From a virus, in IMG/VR virus record IMGVR_UViG_3300020202_000064, positions 1 to 64,000 of that record: a stretch of 64,000 nucleotides of DNA; one strand, written 5' to 3'. Made by a program: the position numbers and the translations under genes. The notes under the pieces were generated by a model, which was not told where the DNA came from, searched no databases, and was given only the letters and a program-made list of their open reading frames with translations. Below, piece after piece: positions 53,167 to 61,715 of this stretch. Numbering within the stretch: position 1 is the stretch's first letter; every line of letters starts with the position of its first letter.

Positions 53167-53289
53167 CTAAGTTCGTTTTTTTCGTTGTTCTGCTTTAAAC
53201 TAACTTGCTGAAATTGAAATTGGTGGCAAGTGAAGTGCGCTACGCTCCATCTCCGTCTTATGTGATGATTTAACCGCTGTTAGAACTTA
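53167..53289 (-). ncRNA. cassette with degenerate permuted tRNA-like RNA
   Basis: 5' TTAAGTTC-TAACAGC pairs with 3' GAACTTAG. The interior order is a CATC/GATG hairpin, a T-arm-like GGAGC-GTAGCGC-ACTTC and 3' acceptor strand ACTTGCC, ACCA (3' part 53221-53274). A spacer follows, then the 5' strand AGCAAGT, TA and D-arm-like GTTTAAAGCAGAAC (53187-53209). The acceptor has an A1-C72 mismatch. The anticodon arm is not standard. Confidence 0.5.
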
Positions 53290-53290
53290 A

Positions 53291-53364
53291 TGGTCCACCT
53301 AGAAAGATTCGAACTTTCACCTTACCGCCCCAAACGGTAAACGCTGCCTTTACGCTATAGATGG
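53291..53364 (-). tRNA. tRNA-Pro (TGG)
   Basis: Acceptor CCATCTA/TAGGTGG, anticodon stem TACCG/CGGTA, loop TTTGGGG, ACCA encoded. It is the first tRNA of the array in transcription order. Confidence 0.92.
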
Positions 53365-53369
53365 ATAAT

Positions 53370-53641
53370 TACTCTGAATCCCAACCGATTAGTTGGGCAA
53401 GTCAAGTCTGCCTGCTCGCACGGACTTTCGTTAAAGTATCGCTGGCGCTCGATACCAAAGCGGAAATTTTTCCCTCTCCCCTCTCCCGAGGTTTGAGTTG
53501 GCGGTGACATACTAACTTCCAAAAGTCACCCTTCGTAATCTGTTAAAATGAACGTCCTTCCTTTCGGTCGGATGTACGAGCCGCATTTTTTAAGATACGC
53601 TCGATAAACTATGCCCAACACCTTACCATAGGTTTTGCATT
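53370..53641 (-). ncRNA. structured leader RNA candidate upstream of the tRNA array
   Basis: No gene is visible in about 270 nt, but the minus strand shows CCCAAC-TAATCG-GTTGGG, GTATCG/CGATAC, GTGAC/GTCAC and CC-GAAA-GG hairpins between the CTTGACG motif and tRNA-Pro. It does not match RNase P, 6S or tmRNA signatures that I can recognise. Confidence 0.4.
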
Positions 53642-53648
53642 CGTCAAG
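53642..53648 (-). promoter_or_regulatory. CTTGACG promoter-like motif for the tRNA array
   Basis: CTTGACG on the minus strand just upstream of the structured leader and tRNA-Pro, downstream of a strong terminator. It is the obvious candidate start of the tRNA transcription unit; no clear -10. Confidence 0.45.
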
Positions 53649-53711
53649 AGATTTTCTTGATTTCCTTTGCATTACTTACGTAAACCGTTGAACTTTAAAG
53701 AACTAAAATGG

Positions 53712-53743
53712 GAAAGCCGGGGGGTTTTATTCCACCGGCTTTC
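53712..53743 (-). terminator. rho-independent-like terminator
   Basis: A 9-bp GAAAGCCGG/CCGGCTTTC stem with a 14-nt loop, followed on the minus strand by CCATTTTAG. It lies after the 53778-54023 gene and before the tRNA promoter. Confidence 0.6.
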
Positions 53744-53777
53744 GAAGCTTTCTTTGCTTTGGGCTTTTTAGCCGGTG

Positions 53778-54023
53778 TTATTCATCAATCACTAATCCGA
53801 GTTTGGAGGCGACGAGATTAAATACGTATTCGTCATCTGTACCCCAATTTTCATATTCTACGCCTTCAATTGTAACTCGGTTTACGGTTAGGGTCGCAGC
53901 GCTCGAATCTAATAAGGCCCATTGAACACTAGCAGATTGTGAAAGAACAAGATGAACATCGTCAACGCGCAATTGCGTTGCGGTATTGGGGAATACTGTG
54001 ACTGGCTCGATGTTCTTTATCAT
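53778..54023 (-). CDS. hypothetical beta-rich protein
   Basis: An 81-residue protein (TVNRVTIEGVEYENWGTDDE) with a virion-like beta composition. An ACGTGTAAT element lies upstream and a terminator downstream, so it may be monocistronic. No family is recognised. Confidence 0.6.
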   Translation of the reverse strand: MIKNIEPVTVFPNTATQLRVDDVHLVLSQSASVQWALLDSSAATLTVNRVTIEGVEYENWGTDDEYVFNLVASKLGLVIDE

Positions 54024-54073
54024 ATTGTCTGTATAGGATATTACACGTAAAAAGGGAGAATTTGCAACAAAAC

Positions 54074-54910
54074 TTACAATTTTCTCAATTTAAACTCTTC
54101 AATCTTCTCATCAGGAACAAGGAGAATGTCCTGTCGCCATTCTGAATAGATGGTAAGCGGCTCAAGGCAATAGCCACAATACATACTGTAACCAATGTAA
54201 TCCTGCAATTGTTTGATTGCCATATGCGTGCGCGGGAACCACTCGGCATGAATCACGGGACGATGTTCCTTAATAATATCCCTGAAACTCCACAAGATGT
54301 GGAAGTCATGCCCCTCAGTATCGATTTTAATAAACGAGATATCGGCAAAGTTAACCTGTGGCCCAAGAAACTTTTCAAAACTGACAGCGCGAATCAAACG
54401 GGGTACTGTGTAAGTTCCAACCCAAGAATTCGTAGAAGGATGCCCGCCATTATCATCGGTGGCCGAATATAGAAATTGGTGGATACCTTCATGTTCCATA
54501 ACGGCATAAGGACAACCAACAATATTCATACTTGGGTTAAGCCCCAAATTGATATTAAGTTGTGACGAAAAGCTCGGACTACATTCGAAAGCAAATACTT
54601 TACCACCATCCGTGAGGATAGAAATGGCCAAACTCGTGTCACCATCGTAGGCACCAATATCAACCGCCACTGAACCAGAACGAACGAATCGATGATTGAC
54701 GTTGATGAAATTATTTACGAACTCTGAGTATGGAGTTGGTAACGAGCCGCGTTTCTGTGGCGCTTTATGACAGAAGGCTATCTTATAATCTTTATCTTTA
54801 TAATTTACCTTAAATTTCTCAACATGAGTCAGGATATCATTACCTTTTAATTCCTCGATGTGAGGAAGACCATCAATATAATTCTTTTCGTTGACGTAAG
54901 GGGGAGACAT
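54074..54910 (-). CDS. FkbM-family methyltransferase
   Basis: A 278-residue SAM methyltransferase with VAVDIGAYDGDTSLAIS (motif I), VFAFECSPSF on the second strand and DISFIKIDTEGHDFHILW, the FkbM IKIDxEG signature. Family members O-methylate sugars or polyketides; in phages they are usually linked to glycan or surface modification. Substrate unknown. Confidence 0.85.
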   Translation of the reverse strand: MSPPYVNEKNYIDGLPHIEELKGNDILTHVEKFKVNYKDKDYKIAFCHKAPQKRGSLPTPYSEFVNNFINVNHRFVRSGSVAVDIGAYDGDTSLAISILTDGGKVFAFECSPSFSSQLNINLGLNPSMNIVGCPYAVMEHEGIHQFLYSATDDNGGHPSTNSWVGTYTVPRLIRAVSFEKFLGPQVNFADISFIKIDTEGHDFHILWSFRDIIKEHRPVIHAEWFPRTHMAIKQLQDYIGYSMYCGYCLEPLTIYSEWRQDILLVPDEKIEEFKLRKL

Positions 54911-54917
54911 AATAAAA

Positions 54918-55064
54918 TTATTGAGCCATCAGACCACCAAGCGCAATGCCGCCGATTAGAGTAAATCCAATGTCGTTTTGAATACCACCAGCAATGATGA
55001 ACACAGCCGCAATTAATCCTAAAATCACGGCCCTAAACAAATCGTGTAGTTTCTTCTGCGTCAT
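54918..55064 (-). CDS. 48-residue membrane protein
   Basis: A small ORF starting MTQKKLHDLF with two short hydrophobic segments (ILGLIAAVFIIAGG and FTLIGGIALGGLM). It fills the gap between the Ro60-like and FkbM genes. Confidence 0.6.
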   Translation of the reverse strand: MTQKKLHDLFRAVILGLIAAVFIIAGGIQNDIGFTLIGGIALGGLMAQ

Positions 55065-55108
55065 AAATAATGAAACCCGTCGCTGTTATACGACGGGAAT
55101 CAGTTTCC

Positions 55109-56644
55109 TTAAGCCTTAATCGGTTCGTACCTTTCGGTATTCACCGTCTGCAAGAACATGTCCCATGGGGAAGTAATCTTGCCACTCATAATTGTCTTGA
55201 GGATGCTTGGGGAAGCACCCGAACACAACATGACACCCTTTTCGTCAAACTTCACCGGACTGTCTGAGTAGGCGTTAACCTGCCAGAATACAATATCAGG
55301 AAGTTTATATCCTGCTTGCGCATATTGCCGCTTAATTGCTTCGTGGTTTGTTCCACCATTAACACAATTAAACTGCATATCAGATATGATAACAATCTTT
55401 GATGGCATTTCAGACTGTGGCACGTTATTTTGGATAGCGTGGCGAAGAATTGCTTGGAACGAAGATTGTACATTCGTGGAGCCGCCCCAATCAGCCGAAT
55501 TAAGGTTAATCAATTTCTCCTTGAGATTTCCGCCAACAACCTTCTGCAAACGGGAGTCGTCTGAGAAAGTTAGGAAATAACCGTTGAATGCGCCGCGATT
55601 ACGCTCTGCCGTATAAAGGGCGAGTGAAACGCAGATATCGATTGGGCTTACACTTTCGCCATAACGAACACCCAAATTTCCCATGGAGCCGGAAACGTCC
55701 GCAACAACAAGGATATTGTCGTTCTTCCCTTCTGTGTAGTCGGGAAGTGCATTCCATTGCGCTTCGATTGTACGAAGGTCGTTACCGTCCTTCTGTGTAA
55801 TTCCGCGCATCAAATCATACGGATATAGCGTTGCAGAATTAATCTTCGCTTCGCCCTTCTCGACCTTGGTCAAGAACTTCTCATAGCGCTTTGGGTCGTG
55901 CTTGTTAAAGGCAGACTTGTAAATAAGCGCAGCACGAGATGGTACTTGCTCAAAGTTAATCTTGCTCCATTCACCACTGGTCATCAACCGTTCAACGATA
56001 CCGATTTCCTCACGAAGACCGGACAACATCTTACGATATGCCTTTGGTGACATTTTCATTGCGGCGCGAACCTTTTCAGCCAAACGACGTGTCGTCGCGC
56101 TGGAAGCCTGCGCAGATGGTGCCCATTTTGCAGCCAATGTAATCGCTTCGCCCTTTGCCTTCTTATAAGCATCGGTCTTCAATTGGGACGCAACGAAAAC
56201 CAATGCATCCTTCTCCAATGGAGTGCCCTCCAAGGATTCAAGAACATTGTCGAAACGGGTATATTCAGGAACGTGCTGAATAAGCTTCTTTGCCACAGGC
56301 GCGTCATTCTTCGCGAGCCAGTTAAGACCCAAGCGAAAAAGACGACGTTCACCCTGTCCGCCGCGCACGTCACCCAAATAGAATAACGTCCTTAGTGCAA
56401 GGGTTTTATCTTCTGCATATGCGGCGCTGAAAAGCTTTGTAACTTCGGCATCGGCTTGATTGCGCAATGCGCCACCTCGCGAGAACAAGTCCAGCAAGGA
56501 TGTGCCAGTGGTTGAATGTGATACTGCGCCGTTTAAGGTTGTAGTATCTTTCGTTTGCATAGCGCTAATAAGCGCATTCTGCTTCTTAGGGGTTGCAGTG
56601 TTACGGGTAAACTGCCCCAATGAGTTTCTCTTTATATTCTTCAT
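55109..56644 (-). CDS. Ro60/TROVE-like protein with vWA domain (DUF2828-type)
   Basis: A 511-residue protein. Residues about 45-300 are an all-helical repeat region (LRTLFYLGDVRGGQGERRLF, VPEYTRFDNVLESLEG) of the TROVE/DUF2828 kind. Residues about 315-511 are a vWA domain with MIDAS LVVADVSGSMGN and VIISDMQFN. Ro60 proteins form rings that bind misfolded RNAs and Y RNAs; bacterial Y RNAs (YrlA) mimic tRNA. Here it lies upstream of the array holding permuted tRNA-like cassettes, so RNA partnership is plausible. It has its own CTTGACG motif. Confidence 0.78.
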   Translation of the reverse strand: MKNIKRNSLGQFTRNTATPKKQNALISAMQTKDTTTLNGAVSHSTTGTSLLDLFSRGGALRNQADAEVTKLFSAAYAEDKTLALRTLFYLGDVRGGQGERRLFRLGLNWLAKNDAPVAKKLIQHVPEYTRFDNVLESLEGTPLEKDALVFVASQLKTDAYKKAKGEAITLAAKWAPSAQASSATTRRLAEKVRAAMKMSPKAYRKMLSGLREEIGIVERLMTSGEWSKINFEQVPSRAALIYKSAFNKHDPKRYEKFLTKVEKGEAKINSATLYPYDLMRGITQKDGNDLRTIEAQWNALPDYTEGKNDNILVVADVSGSMGNLGVRYGESVSPIDICVSLALYTAERNRGAFNGYFLTFSDDSRLQKVVGGNLKEKLINLNSADWGGSTNVQSSFQAILRHAIQNNVPQSEMPSKIVIISDMQFNCVNGGTNHEAIKRQYAQAGYKLPDIVFWQVNAYSDSPVKFDEKGVMLCSGASPSILKTIMSGKITSPWDMFLQTVNTERYEPIKA

Positions 56645-56721
56645 AAACTAAGTAATTTTTAATTGTTAATGCTGACATTACTTAAATAACTAAATTCTAC
56701 GTTGTAGGACATTTTAGTGTC

Positions 56722-56728
56722 CGTCAAG
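56722..56728 (-). promoter_or_regulatory. CTTGACG promoter-like motif
   Basis: CTTGACG on the minus strand, 78 nt before the Ro60-like start at 56644. The interval contains AT-rich sequence and may hold a leader. Confidence 0.4.
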
Positions 56729-56746
56729 ACATTTGTGCAAATTATT

Positions 56747-57415
56747 TTATGCCGCTGCCATAGCGCCCATCAAATATTCTGCCCATTCATGACGAGGCGT
56801 CACGTTAGGGGGAAGAGTGTAGTGAACGGGACGAATTTTCATCTTTGCTTCGATTGGCTTGCCAAAGATATCCAATTTGGGCATGGCGTGTCCAGCACGG
56901 GAATTACAAGACTTGCAAGCAAGCGCAATGTTATCCTCGTGATTTTTACCACCAAAAGCCTTTGAATGAATATGTTCGCGACTAGCCTCACTCAGTTTGA
57001 TTTTCGTATAGCAGAAGCAGCACTTACCATCATAGTAATCATATACTTCTCTAAGTGGTGGCAATGCAACTTGGCCATCCTTGTTTTCCTTTCGTTCCTT
57101 CAGCAGTTTTTTCCGCTTGAAGAAGAAATCTTCGTTTGCAACAAAGATGGTTGGAATAACCCAAATATTATCCTTGTACGAAGCATTAAAGCCGCTCCGC
57201 ATGAAGGGTTGGTCAGGTAAAACCGAAATGTTTCGAGAAATGTAACGGTCCCACTTATATGGAACACCATTGGCATCGATACCCGTCCCCTTACCCTTCA
57301 GTAGAGAGTAGAACGCCGCCCGAGCCGTAGCGATACCAAATGGCATGTACGCCGGGTCAAGGAGTAGCGTCGTTATTTGTTCTGGATTTACAACTTTCAT
57401 TTCAGACGTGAGCAT
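56747..57415 (-). CDS. HNH endonuclease
   Basis: A 222-residue protein; the C-terminal half has KCCFCYTKIKLSEASREHIH and NIALACKSCNSRAGH, an HNH/zinc core. The N-terminal half is a separate alpha/beta region of unknown role. It may be a homing nuclease or a resident enzyme; it is oriented with the surrounding genes, unlike the plus-strand mobile HNHs. Confidence 0.82.
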   Translation of the reverse strand: MLTSEMKVVNPEQITTLLLDPAYMPFGIATARAAFYSLLKGKGTGIDANGVPYKWDRYISRNISVLPDQPFMRSGFNASYKDNIWVIPTIFVANEDFFFKRKKLLKERKENKDGQVALPPLREVYDYYDGKCCFCYTKIKLSEASREHIHSKAFGGKNHEDNIALACKSCNSRAGHAMPKLDIFGKPIEAKMKIRPVHYTLPPNVTPRHEWAEYLMGAMAAA

Positions 57416-57434
57416 ATGGAAACAGCGTGGCCAA

Positions 57435-57441
57435 TGTCAAG
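57435..57441 (-). promoter_or_regulatory. CTTGACA promoter-like motif
   Basis: CTTGACA on the minus strand about 20 nt before the HNH start, in the gap after the 57459-57698 gene. Confidence 0.4.
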
Positions 57442-57458
57442 AACTTACAGAAAAAATA

Positions 57459-57698
57459 TCACTCTTTCGACATATCTTCCTCTTCATCAGGAAGTTGCAA
57501 ATTTCCATTTTTCTCTAACTTTTCCAGCGAGTTATTATCACCGAGAATAATCGCGTTCATAGTTGGTATCATTGCGATAAAACTAAGTAGGTTGTACTCC
57601 TTCTCCCCTTTATCGTTTAAAGTTACCAGAATTACATGGCTTTCATCGTCGTCTGCGCCAAATTTGGCCAGACCTCGTTTCAGGTCTTTCAATTTCAT
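57459..57698 (-). CDS. hypothetical acidic protein
   Basis: A 79-residue acidic protein (LKRGLAKFGADDDESHVILV), ATGA-coupled to the DNA polymerase gene and therefore possibly a replication accessory. No family is recognised. Confidence 0.55.
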   Translation of the reverse strand: MKLKDLKRGLAKFGADDDESHVILVTLNDKGEKEYNLLSFIAMIPTMNAIILGDNNSLEKLEKNGNLQLPDEEEDMSKE

Positions 57699-60307
57699 TT
57701 TGGGTCTTTCTCAAGTTCTTTCAAATCTGCTAATTTCGTATAAATCTTTTCATCTTGAACAACGATTGTATGTGCAAACACCGTATTACCATCCTTCTTA
57801 GTTCCTTCAAATACAACAATGTTATCTTCATCTGGTAAAGAACCACCGTTTTTTTCCTTCATCGAATCGATGTTACCAACGGTACTACCACGACCAACCG
57901 TATTAAATATCATCAAAGTGATTTCACCACGTTCATCAGCGACGCGATACTTTACATATTTATTCTTATTCTTACTAATACCGGTACGTTTTTCCAGTAT
58001 CGTTCCAATACCACGAACTTTCACACCTTCAACCTCGGTGTTAATCTCATCTAATGGCATAAGGTTTTCGAAATGCTCACTAAAAATTGACATCAGTGTC
58101 CCCGAATAAGAGAAGCCAAGTAGCAACTTTTCGAAGTAATAATTGGCAAACTTTTCGTGCTTTCTATTCTGTTCCCAAATCTGTTTATACTTACTATACT
58201 TGGACATGAATGTTGTCCATCGCTCTGGTTTAATCAGAGGTTTGCCCTTTTCGTTTTTCGCATCCTTAATAAAAGCCAAGGTGTCCAAAATATCATATTT
58301 GAAACGAGGGGCATACTCGTTAACAAGCTGGCGCTCCTTATCTGATAACATACCGGGAGACGAAGATAGGTATGTCTGTAATTCTAGTACGGTACGGATT
58401 CGACTCGCGCCAACACTCTGTAGACATCCCGCTTGAGCAAGCGCGGCGCCCACCCCAACAGACAGTCCTGATTCGCGCAGAGCGTTAAACATGGAAATCT
58501 TATTAGGTTTGTCTTTTGACCTAAACATTTTTACCTTCTCAATGGTCTTGTCGGAGATACCCTTAATAAATCCCAATCCATAACGAATGTTTCCATTCTC
58601 CATTGTAAAATCAATGTCGGATAGTGCCAAGTCGGGCGGCAGGATTTTAATCCCAAAATGATGCATCTCACGCTCCACTTTCGCGACTTCTTCCTGCGGT
58701 GTGCGACCAGATTGAGATTTAGATTCGCATAAACAGGACCAATAAAATTGTAATGGGTACTTATACTTTAGATAAGTGGTGAGCGCCGAAGTCATGGAGG
58801 TAGCAAGACTATGTGAGGCATTAAATGAATACCTAGAACTGTCTTCTAGAATCTTCCACAACACATCGCCAACTCTGTCATCAAAGCCGTTTTTCTTCGC
58901 CGTTTCATAGATACGCTGTTTCCACGCGTTGATTTCATCTACCTTCTTCTTACCAACAATGCGGCGAATTTGTTCGGCCTCTTCACCTGTAAAACCAAGC
59001 TTCATCGCCATATTAAGGAATTGCTCCTGATATAGACATACGTTGCGGGTTGGACCTAGAATGTCAGCAAACGCAGGATGGGGGCATACTGCCTTTCTTT
59101 CGGCATAATCATCAACATAGGCCAATGCACCCGGACGCGCTGTCGCGGAAACGTCAGAAAGTTCGTCCAGATTCTTCGGTCTGAATTTATTCAATACCCG
59201 ATATGCGGTGTCAGCCGAAATTTGATATAATCCATAGGGAAGTAGCCGCCCATTCTGATAGGGACCATAAATAATGGGGTCGTTCTTCAACTTAGGGCGA
59301 ATGTCTGACAGTTTCTCGGGGATTACATCTTCAATTCGCTTAAGAATTGCATTAGTAGAAAGACCTAGAAGGTCGAGTTTAATGGCAAATTCGGCGGCAT
59401 CTTCTTTTGCCAAACCACATGTCACTTCACCTTCTTTGTTAAGTTGGAGTGGTACGTAACCATACAACGGTCGTGCACAAATAAGATATCCACTGGCGTG
59501 TTTACCTTCCTGAGATATCAGGTCACGTAACGACAAACAAATATTGTAGGTTTCGGGATGTGATTCGGCCCAAGCTTTAAATTCTTCGCTCTTTTCGGGC
59601 ATCTTCTCGATATCTTCAACGATACCCTGATTCTTTTCGACCATGTTCGAAATACGCTTGGCTTCATCCGGGTCAACTTCGTCATAACATTTGTATACAT
59701 CGGTAACAAGCGCTTTACCAGTGAATGTACCTAATGTCATAATCGCAGAAAGACAGCCGGGATAGGTTTCGTGCAGCCACCGCTTAACCTTATCACGTGT
59801 CGGACCAAGGTTCAAATCTGCGTCTGCAATCAGGTCGCCCTTCAAATACATTACCCCACCAATCATTTCTTTCTTCGAACGTGCCCGGTTAACAAACCGC
59901 TCGAAAATCAAATGATGTTCAATTGGGTCTGCGCCAGTAATATCTAGTAGATAAAAGCACAAGCTACTGACCATAGAGCCACGTCCATAGTCAATGAATG
60001 CGCCGAATTCCCGCGCTTTCTCAATAACCTGCCAAACAAGAAGACAGTAATCAATAAAGCCAAGTTCTTCAAGAATCTTTAACTCGTGATTTATGCGCTG
60101 TTCATATTTGGACAACAATTCTGGTTTGAATTCAGCTTTCTTTATATCATAAGAACTACGAACAAGTGCGCCGAAAAATTCAATTGTATTTGCGCCCTCC
60201 TTAAGACCAACCTTAGTATACGATTCGGGGGCAATATGAATTTTTGGCAATTGTACATAGCCAAATTTGTCAATTTCTATCTGTTCAAAATCTTGTGTGA
60301 AACTCAT
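57695..60307 (-). CDS. DNA polymerase III alpha-like (C family) polymerase subunit without PHP
   Basis: An 870-residue C-family polymerase core. IDYGRGSMVSSLCFYLL matches the GRGS palm/fingers region; DLIADADLNLGPTRDKV holds the catalytic Asp pair; IMTLGTFTGKALVTDV, SATARPGALAYVDDYAER and CLYQEQFLNMAMKLG follow. FNASHSLATSMTSALTTYLK and a C-terminal OB fold (VRGIGTILEKRTGISKNKNK) complete it. It lacks the N-terminal PHP domain, which together with the exonuclease is encoded by the two genes upstream with ATGA overlaps. It is the phage replicative polymerase. Confidence 0.93.
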   Translation of the reverse strand: MSFTQDFEQIEIDKFGYVQLPKIHIAPESYTKVGLKEGANTIEFFGALVRSSYDIKKAEFKPELLSKYEQRINHELKILEELGFIDYCLLVWQVIEKAREFGAFIDYGRGSMVSSLCFYLLDITGADPIEHHLIFERFVNRARSKKEMIGGVMYLKGDLIADADLNLGPTRDKVKRWLHETYPGCLSAIMTLGTFTGKALVTDVYKCYDEVDPDEAKRISNMVEKNQGIVEDIEKMPEKSEEFKAWAESHPETYNICLSLRDLISQEGKHASGYLICARPLYGYVPLQLNKEGEVTCGLAKEDAAEFAIKLDLLGLSTNAILKRIEDVIPEKLSDIRPKLKNDPIIYGPYQNGRLLPYGLYQISADTAYRVLNKFRPKNLDELSDVSATARPGALAYVDDYAERKAVCPHPAFADILGPTRNVCLYQEQFLNMAMKLGFTGEEAEQIRRIVGKKKVDEINAWKQRIYETAKKNGFDDRVGDVLWKILEDSSRYSFNASHSLATSMTSALTTYLKYKYPLQFYWSCLCESKSQSGRTPQEEVAKVEREMHHFGIKILPPDLALSDIDFTMENGNIRYGLGFIKGISDKTIEKVKMFRSKDKPNKISMFNALRESGLSVGVGAALAQAGCLQSVGASRIRTVLELQTYLSSSPGMLSDKERQLVNEYAPRFKYDILDTLAFIKDAKNEKGKPLIKPERWTTFMSKYSKYKQIWEQNRKHEKFANYYFEKLLLGFSYSGTLMSIFSEHFENLMPLDEINTEVEGVKVRGIGTILEKRTGISKNKNKYVKYRVADERGEITLMIFNTVGRGSTVGNIDSMKEKNGGSLPDEDNIVVFEGTKKDGNTVFAHTIVVQDEKIYTKLADLKELEKDPK

Positions 60308-60942
60308 ATTTCGAATGCCCAAATCATTTTCTTAAACACCTCTACGTTTAGAAGTACATCGTAAAGCGCTTCGTGCAAGCGTTCTTCTTCATAAGGCACC
60401 TTAAATTCTTTTGTCATTAAACCCAATCTCCACTTTACCCCCTCACGCATCGAAAGCATACGATACTGCCAAGCGAGGAAATTAGTCCGGTCCGGTTTTA
60501 GTTGTTTTTGATATGCCTTAGCAAGTGCACCAGTATCAATGTATCTAAGGGTTCGACTATAATCATCAGGTGGCAACCCAAGATAACGCCGCCAAACTTG
60601 ATGAATCATAGAGTCGTAACCAAGAATATTATGACCAACAATAAGATATTGAGGGTCATTTGTATAACTCTCAAACTTCTCTAGGATGGGTTTTGGGTCA
60701 ACCGCTTTTTCTTTATATAAGAAAGGGTTGAAGCGCGTCTTTTCCGCCGCCCCCTTACTTACATTCAAGTCGGCCCAATATAAATAATGGTCGTGCTGTT
60801 CCAAAATTTCGGATTGGGTGAATACCACGAAAGAAATCTGATAGGGTCGAGCATAAAACTTGTTTAGGGATTCAGTCTCCTTGTCGAAACAGATATACTT
60901 CTGTTCTTTGTTAAATCTGAGTAAATTATCACCTAGAGTCAT
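60304..60942 (-). CDS. DnaQ-like 3'-5' proofreading exonuclease
   Basis: A 212-residue DEDD exonuclease: KYICFDKETESLN (Exo I, D and E), LIVGHNILGYDSMI (Exo II, HN..D) and LHEALYDVLLNVEVF (Exo III, H..A..D). The ATG at 60942 overlaps the PHP stop and its own stop overlaps the polymerase ATG. It proofreads for the split polymerase. Confidence 0.88.
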   Translation of the reverse strand: MTLGDNLLRFNKEQKYICFDKETESLNKFYARPYQISFVVFTQSEILEQHDHYLYWADLNVSKGAAEKTRFNPFLYKEKAVDPKPILEKFESYTNDPQYLIVGHNILGYDSMIHQVWRRYLGLPPDDYSRTLRYIDTGALAKAYQKQLKPDRTNFLAWQYRMLSMREGVKWRLGLMTKEFKVPYEEERLHEALYDVLLNVEVFKKMIWAFEI

Positions 60943-61715
60943 GTGGAAAGATTCCTCCAAACCTCGAAGCAGAAGGCATCCGAGCAAAAATATTCAATAT
61001 CTGGGTCAGCGAAACTACCACCATTTTGGATAGCTCGATAAACTGTGTATGCTCTAAAATCTTTTCTATTTTTGTAGTAAATAGTCTTTGTTTTCTGAAC
61101 TTTGTTGTTTGATGCGGCCACGTATTTACTGATAGCATCAGATATTAATAGTTCATGCGGATGTTCGGTGCCGACTTCTTGGAACAATGAAATGTTTTTA
61201 TTACAAAATGACAAATCTGGCAAAATATTCGTATTAAAGCCGAGAAGGTTTCGAGCAATAAATCCATCAAAGAATGGCACAGACATATACAAGTCAGGCG
61301 TCCATAATGCCGCCAGTTGATTATAATCAAAGCGCTGACGGTAATATTTATGAGTTGGGTCTGTATGATACGAAGAATACACTTTAAGTAAATCAGAGTA
61401 TCCCTTACTGTTTCGCGCAAATACTATAATCTTATGTTCGTTATATCGACTCTCTGGTGTTTGAGCCTTAGCATCATCACACATTATAATTTCGACACCA
61501 AATATCAATTTGATATTCCGTGATTTACAACCCTTCCAAGCTTCAAGAAAGGTGGCGAAACTTTTAGATACAAACACTATCTCCTTTAACTTAGCCTCTT
61601 CCGCCATACTAAAGATGGATTGTGGTCCATTCGCATAGCAATCCTTTGGGTTCCAAAAGGTTAATATGCTCTTTTCTGAAGAATGGTCGTAGAATATTGG
61701 GATAATGTCACTCAT
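60939..61715 (-). CDS. PHP domain of the split DNA polymerase III alpha, degenerate
   Basis: A 258-residue protein aligned with the N-terminal PHP domain of C-family polymerases: IPIFYDHSSEKSILTFW in place of the HVHSxxSLLDG start, then ATFLEAWKGCKSRNIKLIFG ending in VEI, the IxxIxGxE segment. The HxH and DH metal ligands are missing or replaced, so hydrolase activity is unlikely and a structural role is expected. It is coupled by ATGA to the exonuclease gene. Confidence 0.75.
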   Translation of the reverse strand: MSDIIPIFYDHSSEKSILTFWNPKDCYANGPQSIFSMAEEAKLKEIVFVSKSFATFLEAWKGCKSRNIKLIFGVEIIMCDDAKAQTPESRYNEHKIIVFARNSKGYSDLLKVYSSYHTDPTHKYYRQRFDYNQLAALWTPDLYMSVPFFDGFIARNLLGFNTNILPDLSFCNKNISLFQEVGTEHPHELLISDAISKYVAASNNKVQKTKTIYYKNRKDFRAYTVYRAIQNGGSFADPDIEYFCSDAFCFEVWRNLST

